From: an uncultured Alphaproteobacteria bacterium
GTDB lineage: Bacteria > Pseudomonadota > Alphaproteobacteria > RF32 > CAG-239
NCBI GenBank assembly: GCA_944392185.1
Contig: CALXVW010000007.1
Span: forward strand, 1-7,627
Direction: 5' to 3'
DNA length: 7,627 nucleotides
Positions within the stretch are counted from its first letter, which is position 1. Every line of letters starts with the position of its first letter. Below the pieces are notes generated by a model. The model saw only the letters and a list, made by a program, of their open reading frames with translations, made no database searches and had not been told where the DNA came from. Below, in pieces: positions 1-4,477 of the stretch. A program made the position numbers and the translations under genes.

Positions 1-1237
<1,237 letters not shown>

Positions 1238-1402
1238 AAATGGTGTCTAACCCTAGCCTGATTACTCATAAAGAATCTATTTGGTTCCTTTACTATACTC
1301 AGACTTGTATATATTATCACATATACCGCCTGCGTATCCTCTTCCTTATTTACTCTGTCCTATAACCTACCTCAGCAGCAACATTCATCACCGCGTTGGT
1401 GA
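1238..1402 (-). other. rRNA operon leader (transcribed, non-coding)
   Basis: Region between the likely P2 start site (about 1402) and the mature 16S 5' end. It should be transcribed and removed by RNA processing. It contains a possible 5'-terminal hairpin (1387-1403), a short AT hairpin (GTATAT at 1307-1312 pairing with ATATAC at 1321-1326) and one arm of a 14-base inverted repeat (1270-1283). No convincing boxA antitermination element was found; the closest match, GATTCTTTA on the minus strand near 1270-1277, is weak. The other strand of the RNase III processing stem would lie beyond the window. No gene is seen here. Confidence 0.7.
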
Positions 1403-1403
1403 T
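1387..1403 (-). repeat. hairpin at the 5' end of the rRNA leader
   Basis: A perfect 6-bp inverted repeat, ATCACC (1387-1392) and GGTGAT (1398-1403), with a 5-base loop. If transcription starts 6-7 bases after the P2 -10 box, this stem forms at or within a base or two of the 5' end of the P2 transcript. That could protect the leader or lie in the initially transcribed region. The role is inferred. Confidence 0.5.
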
Positions 1404-1407
1404 TGGG

Positions 1408-1436
1408 GTTATATGACACTAGTTTGCTAATGTCAA
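1408..1436 (-). promoter_or_regulatory. rRNA promoter P2 (sigma70)
   Basis: Read on the minus strand: a consensus -35 TTGACA (1431-1436), a 17-base spacer, and -10 TATAAC (1408-1413). The bases just after the -10 box are CCCC, a GC-rich discriminator of the kind that makes stable-RNA promoters sensitive to ppGpp in proteobacteria. That control is established for the class and only inferred here. The predicted start is near 1401-1402, about 165 bases before mature 16S. Confidence 0.85.
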
Positions 1437-1498
1437 CAACTTTTTTCATCTTTTTTTAAGTTTTTCTGTGTAAATTTGTAACCCGTTGATTGTACACA

Positions 1499-1527
1499 AT
1501 ATTAATATTCAAAATTCTGTTTGTCAA
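1499..1527 (-). promoter_or_regulatory. rRNA promoter P1 (sigma70), tandem with P2
   Basis: Read on the minus strand: a consensus -35 TTGACA (1522-1527), a 17-base spacer, and -10 TAATAT (1499-1504). It lies 91 bases upstream of P2 in the same orientation, the tandem arrangement common for rRNA operons. The flank upstream of the -35 (1528-1600) is rich in A and T tracts and could act as an UP element, but no precise UP consensus is claimed. Confidence 0.7.
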
Positions 1528-1597
1528 GCTGTTTACGCCCTTACTTTTCTCACAAATAGATTCTTTTTTTATAAAAAATAAGGATTCCTTATATAAC

Positions 1598-1642
1598 AGA
1601 TTCTTGGGGGCTAGATATTTTTCCCCTTAAAAATAAGAATCT
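1598..1642. repeat. AGATTCTT inverted repeat in the rRNA upstream region
   Basis: AGATTCTT (1598-1605) and AAGAATCT (1635-1642) form an 8-base inverted repeat. Inside it a G run (1606-1610) can pair with CCCC (1623-1626), so an imperfect long hairpin is possible. It lies between the rRNA promoters and the terminator of the neighbouring gene. It may be an upstream protein-binding site or the remains of a transcription stop; neither is shown. Confidence 0.4.
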
Positions 1643-1681
1643 CTTTTGTATCGCTCCTCACAATGTTTTAAATACAACAAA

Positions 1682-1710
1682 AAAACCTCATGATTCTGTC
1701 ATGAGGTTTT
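1682..1710 (-). terminator. intrinsic terminator of the 375-aa gene
   Basis: A perfect stem: AAAACCTCATGA (1682-1693), loop TTCTG, TCATGAGGTTTT (1699-1710). On the minus strand the stem is followed by a run of seven Ts, starting 14 bases after the stop codon of the leftward gene. The sequence is symmetrical enough to stop rightward transcription too. It insulates the rRNA promoters from readthrough. Confidence 0.9.
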
Positions 1711-1723
1711 AAGTTTCTCGAGA

Positions 1724-2851
1724 CTACTGGCGACTAGATTGAGCTACCTGACGAACCATATCCTTGGAAACCTCTCTCTTAACTGTAGGTTTATTTGGTT
1801 GAGATAACAGGCCTCTATCTTTCAATATCTTTCTAGCCAAATATCTTTTTTCAGCCACCTCTGCTTTCCCTGCATCATCTTTAGCAACATCAACATCTCT
1901 AAATTGCGGATTAGAAATTTCAGCTACAACCCTTTTAGCCTTTACCAATTCAGCATCTCTTTCCCTCTTCACTCTGATTTCCTTAATTTCCGCAAACTCA
2001 TCTTTATGCTGCTCATTAAAATTATTCACAGCAGACCTTTTAATAGCCTCATATCTTTTAGCCTCAATATATTCCTTCAATCTTCTGTTAAGATCAATCG
2101 CCTCTCGATCTCGGATCTCGCCAACATCCTTAAACTTTTCCAAGTCCCCCAAACGAGCGGCTGAATCCCCTATATATCCAACATCAACACCGGAAAACAG
2201 TTTTTGTAAATTTTCCGTAAACTCATCATACTGTCTCTGTATTCTTTTATTATCTTCTTCAACTTGACATTTACCCGTCAAACGCTTCTTCATTTTATCC
2301 ATAAATGACATCTTTTTCAGTTTAGGCTTGGGAACATCAATCTTTTTATCATCAGATTTAGCTAAATTACCCACAATAGCACTATAAACACTCTCCTTAT
2401 CAAAACCATATCTTTCATATTTTCCTCTCTCCTTCACCATAAAGGAAGTCGTTTCATCTTTATGCGCACTGATATCTTCAACAAGTTGTCTTCTTTCTGC
2501 TATCTTATTATACTGATCCAGACCATATAATTTTAACGCCAATTCTTCCTCATATTTGCTAAAATCGCGCTCATAATACTTTAGACCTAAATCCACACCC
2601 CCAACGTCATTATTGAGATCTAAATAATAATTTTTTCTCTCTGCCCACAGTGCCTCACATTCCTTCTGTGCCCGCTCCTTAAGCTCAATATCTTTACCTT
2701 CACTAACTTTTACACTTCCTCCAACTTCATAACTTATCCGGTCTTTTAAGCGTTTCTGAGAATCTAAATCGCCCATATCACCCGTCACGACATCGATATC
2801 AACGTTTCTTATGTAATTGGTAGCACTTACCAATTGTTCTTTAGAAATCAT
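1724..2851 (-). CDS. hypothetical charged, probably coiled-coil protein (375 aa)
   Basis: I do not recognise this protein. It has 375 residues, very rich in Lys, Glu, Asp and Arg, with no signal peptide or membrane segment, so it is likely cytoplasmic or delivered by another route. Long runs of charged helix-forming residues at about 52-125 and 240-345 suggest extended helices or coiled coil. Between them is a Lys-rich, Pro-containing linker (about 168-195, PKPKLKKMSFMDKMKKR) and a more hydrophobic, Gly-containing patch (219-235). It has two cysteines (65 and 195). No catalytic motif is obvious. The ATG start has a strong ribosome site (GAGAGG, four bases upstream). It has its own promoter (2891-2919) and terminator and stands alone. 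The divergent XRE gene and the operator over its -35 box suggest it is a repressed accessory gene. Effector, phage-derived or structural roles are all possible. The gene is clearly real; its function is unknown. Confidence 0.85.
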   Translation of the reverse strand: MISKEQLVSATNYIRNVDIDVVTGDMGDLDSQKRLKDRISYEVGGSVKVSEGKDIELKERAQKECEALWAERKNYYLDLNNDVGGVDLGLKYYERDFSKYEEELALKLYGLDQYNKIAERRQLVEDISAHKDETTSFMVKERGKYERYGFDKESVYSAIVGNLAKSDDKKIDVPKPKLKKMSFMDKMKKRLTGKCQVEEDNKRIQRQYDEFTENLQKLFSGVDVGYIGDSAARLGDLEKFKDVGEIRDREAIDLNRRLKEYIEAKRYEAIKRSAVNNFNEQHKDEFAEIKEIRVKRERDAELVKAKRVVAEISNPQFRDVDVAKDDAGKAEVAEKRYLARKILKDRGLLSQPNKPTVKREVSKDMVRQVAQSSRQ

Positions 2852-2890
2852 TTTTCCTCTCCCCTATCAGAAATTTTGTCTATTAATGCA

Positions 2891-2919
2891 ACTATATCAT
2901 TATTGTTGATTATAGTCAA
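2891..2919 (-). promoter_or_regulatory. sigma70 promoter of the 375-aa gene
   Basis: Read on the minus strand: -35 TTGACT (2914-2919), a 17-base spacer, and -10 TATAGT (2891-2896). The expected start is near 2884, giving a leader of about 32 bases before the ATG. The -35 box lies inside the inverted repeat at 2904-2921. Confidence 0.75.
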
Positions 2920-2921
2920 CA
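2904..2921. promoter_or_regulatory. putative operator for the XRE regulator
   Basis: Inverted repeat TGTTGA (2904-2909), TTATAG, TCAACA (2916-2921). Eight of the nine symmetric base pairs match. It covers the -35 box of the leftward promoter and sits just upstream of the XRE gene, the usual place for a Cro/C1-type repressor to block its divergent neighbour. Binding by this regulator is inferred from position and symmetry only. Confidence 0.6.
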
Positions 2922-2925
2922 CAAT

Positions 2926-2955
2926 TTGAATGACTCAAGCATACACTCCTATACG
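2926..2955 (+). promoter_or_regulatory. possible promoter of the XRE gene (weak)
   Basis: TTGAAT (2926-2931) and TATACG (2950-2955) with an 18-base spacer, followed by the ribosome site at 2967-2972. The match is modest. If right, the transcript starts near 2962 and the 2926 TTG cannot be the translation start, which agrees with the start chosen at 2980. Confidence 0.4.
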
Positions 2956-2966
2956 AAAAAATACTT

Positions 2967-2972
2967 AAGGAG
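2967..2972 (+). promoter_or_regulatory. ribosome binding site that fixes the XRE start
   Basis: AAGGAG lies 7 bases before the TTG codon at 2980. The upstream in-frame TTG at 2926 has no such site, so this site decides the start. Confidence 0.8.
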
Positions 2973-2979
2973 TGGAATT

Positions 2980-3195
2980 TTGACAAACAGACTACAAAGC
3001 ATCGGTAACAAGATTCGCCAAATTCGCAAAGGAAAAAACATTCCTCAAATTGAACTAGCAGTCGAGATAGGTATCGACCGCTCCTACCTGTCCGAAATTG
3101 AAAACGGCCGCACCAACCCCTCAATAAACATTCTCTATGCCATCTCAGATGCTTTACACGTGAATATCATAGAGTTTTTTCAAAACAACGAATAA
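2980..3195 (+). CDS. XRE/Cro-C1 family helix-turn-helix regulator (71 aa, TTG start)
   Basis: A small DNA-binding protein made almost entirely of one HTH_3 (XRE-type) domain. From the TTG at 2980 it has 71 residues beginning TNRLQSIGNKIRQIRKGK. The five-helix pattern is visible: helix 1 IGNKIRQIRK, helix 2 IPQIELAVEIG, recognition helix DRSYLSEIENG, then the family-typical R-NPS-I-LYAISDALHV segment and a C-terminal EFF. YLSEIENGRTNPS is the family's most recognisable stretch. There is no extra effector or dimerisation domain, as in small phage-like repressors and orphan regulators. The start is chosen from the perfect AAGGAG site; an earlier in-frame TTG at 2926 would add 18 residues unlike the family. 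It is divergent from the 375-aa gene, with an inverted repeat between them, so it probably represses that gene. The infC promoter follows 36 bases after its stop codon, with no clear terminator. Confidence 0.92.
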   Translation: MTNRLQSIGNKIRQIRKGKNIPQIELAVEIGIDRSYLSEIENGRTNPSINILYAISDALHVNIIEFFQNNE

Positions 3196-3237
3196 TTTTC
3201 AAAATTCATTGATTTAATTAAATTTTAATCTTGAAAA
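3196..3237. repeat. nested AT-rich palindromes before infC
   Basis: TTTTCAA (3196-3202) and TTGAAAA (3231-3237) form an inverted repeat around a perfect 12-base palindrome, ATTTAATTAAAT (3212-3223); the two share nearly the same centre. The right arm contains the -35 box of the proposed infC promoter. There is no GC stem or T tract, so it is not a normal terminator. It could be a protein-binding site, or chance in AT-rich DNA. Confidence 0.4.
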
Positions 3238-3258
3238 CTTATATTTGTCTTGTATTAT
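3231..3258 (+). promoter_or_regulatory. sigma70 promoter of infC
   Basis: -35 TTGAAA (3231-3236), a 16-base spacer, and -10 TATTAT (3253-3258). The start is expected near 3265, giving a leader of about 30 bases before the infC start. infC therefore appears to be transcribed on its own, without thrS upstream. Confidence 0.65.
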
Positions 3259-3280
3259 GATTGCGTTTTAACAATTCATT

Positions 3281-3286
3281 AGGAGG
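3281..3286 (+). promoter_or_regulatory. ribosome binding site of infC, pointing to an AUA start
   Basis: A perfect AGGAGG. The two in-frame ATA codons at 3292 and 3295 lie 5 and 8 bases downstream. A stop (TAG) overlaps its 5' edge at 3280-3282 in the infC frame, and no in-frame ATG, GTG or TTG occurs until 3457, deep inside the conserved protein. Confidence 0.88.
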
Positions 3287-3294
3287 ATACAATA

Positions 3295-3831
3295 ATAAGA
3301 GATAATACCAATGCGCCAGTACGAGAAGATGACGGACCGCGCATTAACGAAGCTATCAGAGTAAGAGAAGTTCGTTTAATTGATGAAACCGGAGAAAACA
3401 GAGGTATCGTTTCCATTCAGGAAGCCCTTAGAATTGCAGATGATGCCGGACTTGATTTGATAGAGATTTCTCCCCAAGCAAATCCTCCTGTATGCAAAGT
3501 CCTAGACTACGGCAAATATAAATACGAAACTCAAAAGCGCAAAGCCGAAGCCAAAAAGAACCAGAAAGTGGTTGAAATTAAAGAACTAAAACTGCGCCCA
3601 ATGATTGACACTCACGACTATGAGGTCAAAGTTAAACAGGCCAAGAAATTCTTGAGCGAAGGCAACAAGGTTAAATTCACCATGCGTTATAAGGGCCGTG
3701 AATTGAGCGCCAACGACATGGGCAGAACCGTCCTGATGCGCTTGCTTGATGATCTGGATTCGGTTTGCAAACTGGAGTCTGAACCCAAACTTGAAGGCAA
3801 ACAAATGATGATGATTGTTGCCCCTCTCTAA
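3295..3831 (+). CDS. infC: translation initiation factor IF-3 (AUA start)
   Basis: IF3 binds the 30S subunit, keeps it free of 50S and checks the start codon-initiator tRNA pairing. From the ATA at 3295 the product has 178 residues, normal for the family. The N-domain begins with GPRINEAIRVREVRLID (14-30) and includes the strongly conserved LIEISPQANPPVCKVLDYGK (55-74). A Lys-rich linker (about 80-100) leads to the C-domain, with IKELKLRP (95-102), the KVKQAKKFLSEGNKVKF region (112-128) and MRYKGRE (130-136). The first in-frame ATG/GTG/TTG codon (TTG, 3457) would cut off 54 residues of conserved N-domain, so a non-AUG start is required. AUA at 3295 (or 3292) is placed by the AGGAGG site. In E. 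coli infC the rare AUU start lets IF3 repress its own translation; the same control is inferred here. infC ends in a terminator, so rpmI and rplT do not follow it. Confidence 0.96.
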   Translation: MRDNTNAPVREDDGPRINEAIRVREVRLIDETGENRGIVSIQEALRIADDAGLDLIEISPQANPPVCKVLDYGKYKYETQKRKAEAKKNQKVVEIKELKLRPMIDTHDYEVKVKQAKKFLSEGNKVKFTMRYKGRELSANDMGRTVLMRLLDDLDSVCKLESEPKLEGKQMMMIVAPL

Positions 3832-3850
3832 CCTAAAAATAAAAACAGAC

Positions 3851-3878
3851 AAAAGCCGTCTCATTTGAGACGGCTTTT
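3851..3878. terminator. bidirectional terminator between infC and the exported-protein gene
   Basis: Perfect 12-bp stem: AAAAGCCGTCTC (3851-3862), loop ATTT, GAGACGGCTTTT (3867-3878), followed by T on the plus strand; the minus strand has TTTT and then further T runs. It begins 20 bases after the infC stop. The stop codon of the leftward gene (3861-3863) lies inside it, so the last codons of that gene encode part of the stem. Confidence 0.9.
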
Positions 3879-4313
3879 TGCTTTTGTGACTCTTTTTTCA
3901 AAGATATAAACCTCTCCGGATGATGTCCCGTAAGAAAAAACCATCGTCCAGCCGTCAGCATAAAGATTCTGCAAAAGCTTTGCAAACGCATTCTCATCGA
4001 CCTTTGGTTCGACCGGTTTTGACACCATATCTTTGGGTTTTTCAAAAGCCAAAGGAACATACCAAACATATTCCTTCCGCTCTTCTTTAACCACCACCTT
4101 CGGCTTATAATCCGTTCTTTTACCATCACGGACAACATAAGAAAGGATGCCCTCCTGTGCTCCCACCACAATGACTTTGGTTTCCTTCGCTGCCTCTTCA
4201 GCCTTAAGTTCTGCCTTTGCCCGATTAACATAATAGCGCTCAGAGATTGTGGCTTGCGCCTCAGCATTGACAACACCAAACAGCATTGCAAACAATACAA
4301 TAATTTTTCTCAT
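3861..4313 (-). CDS. hypothetical exported protein (150 aa, signal peptide)
   Basis: Not recognised by name. The N-terminus is a Sec-type signal peptide: MRK, a hydrophobic core IIVLFAMLFGVV (4-15), then NAEAQA with likely cleavage after residue 19 (AEA) or 21 (AQA). There is no lipobox cysteine and no cysteine at all. The mature part of about 130 residues is presumably periplasmic. It has a charged helical start (residues 25-45), a beta-like middle (KVIVVGAQEGILSYVV, then VWYVPLAFE) and a C-terminal part LLQNLYADGWTMVFSYG...YIFEKR. That end resembles the small-domain pattern GW-(hydrophobic)-VS...G...FKR seen in DUF4177-like proteins, a weak resemblance only. The ATG is preceded by TAAGG only two bases away, a poor spacing, but the signal peptide supports this start. 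It converges with infC and is divergent from ligA. Its stop lies inside the shared terminator. Confidence 0.8.
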   Translation of the reverse strand: MRKIIVLFAMLFGVVNAEAQATISERYYVNRAKAELKAEEAAKETKVIVVGAQEGILSYVVRDGKRTDYKPKVVVKEERKEYVWYVPLAFEKPKDMVSKPVEPKVDENAFAKLLQNLYADGWTMVFSYGTSSGEVYIFEKRVTKAKSRLK

Positions 4314-4477
4314 AACCTTACTGTTTTAATAATACATTTTGATAAATTTTTTTATACACCATTTACCTTCCCGATGCAAGTATTTTTGAGCCGAAAAGAC
4401 TTATGCAAAAGTATAAATTTTTATAGCTTTTAGAGACAAAACGCATATATTATTAGATACGAAATAAGAGGGATAAA
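4314..4477. other. divergent AT-rich promoter region of the exported-protein gene and ligA
   Basis: This stretch must hold the promoters of both flanking genes, but no pair of boxes fits well. On the plus strand TTGAGC (4386-4391) and TATAAA (4412-4417) are 20 bases apart, too wide for a standard promoter. A small inverted repeat, TATAAA-TT-TTTATA, spans 4412-4425. The ligA ribosome site AAGAGGGA is at 4466-4473. Confidence 0.45.

Larger units (their letters stand above)
1270..1566. repeat. 14-base inverted repeat flanking the rRNA promoters
   Basis: CAAATAGATTCTTT at 1553-1566 (plus strand) matches exactly the reverse complement of 1270-1283. The pair encloses P1, P2 and most of the leader, about 270 bases apart. 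The core octamer AGATTCTT occurs twice more, at 1598-1605 and inverted at 1635-1642. The match ends abruptly at 14 bases. Function unknown. Confidence 0.6.

Noticed and set aside
1262..1280. boxA antitermination site in the rRNA leader
   Set aside because: Only GATTCTTTA resembles the consensus, and that stretch is better explained as part of the 14-base inverted repeat.
1441..1680. A small gene between the rRNA promoters and the terminator
   Set aside because: The region is made of A and T tracts with promoter boxes and repeats; no open frame with a ribosome site was seen.
2900..3124. Minus-strand frame of 74 codons opposite the XRE gene
   Set aside because: It is antisense to a clear HTH domain, with odd Cys/Arg-rich composition and no ribosome site.
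3457..3831. infC starting at TTG 3457
   Set aside because: It would remove 54 residues of conserved IF3 N-domain that are intact upstream with a perfect ribosome site.
3833..4300. Minus-strand frame of 155 codons
   Set aside because: It overlaps the signal-peptide protein in another frame and is rich in Arg, Trp and Met, as expected of a shadow frame.
4386..4417. ligA promoter made of TTGAGC and TATAAA
   Set aside because: The spacing of 20 bases is too long for a confident sigma70 call.
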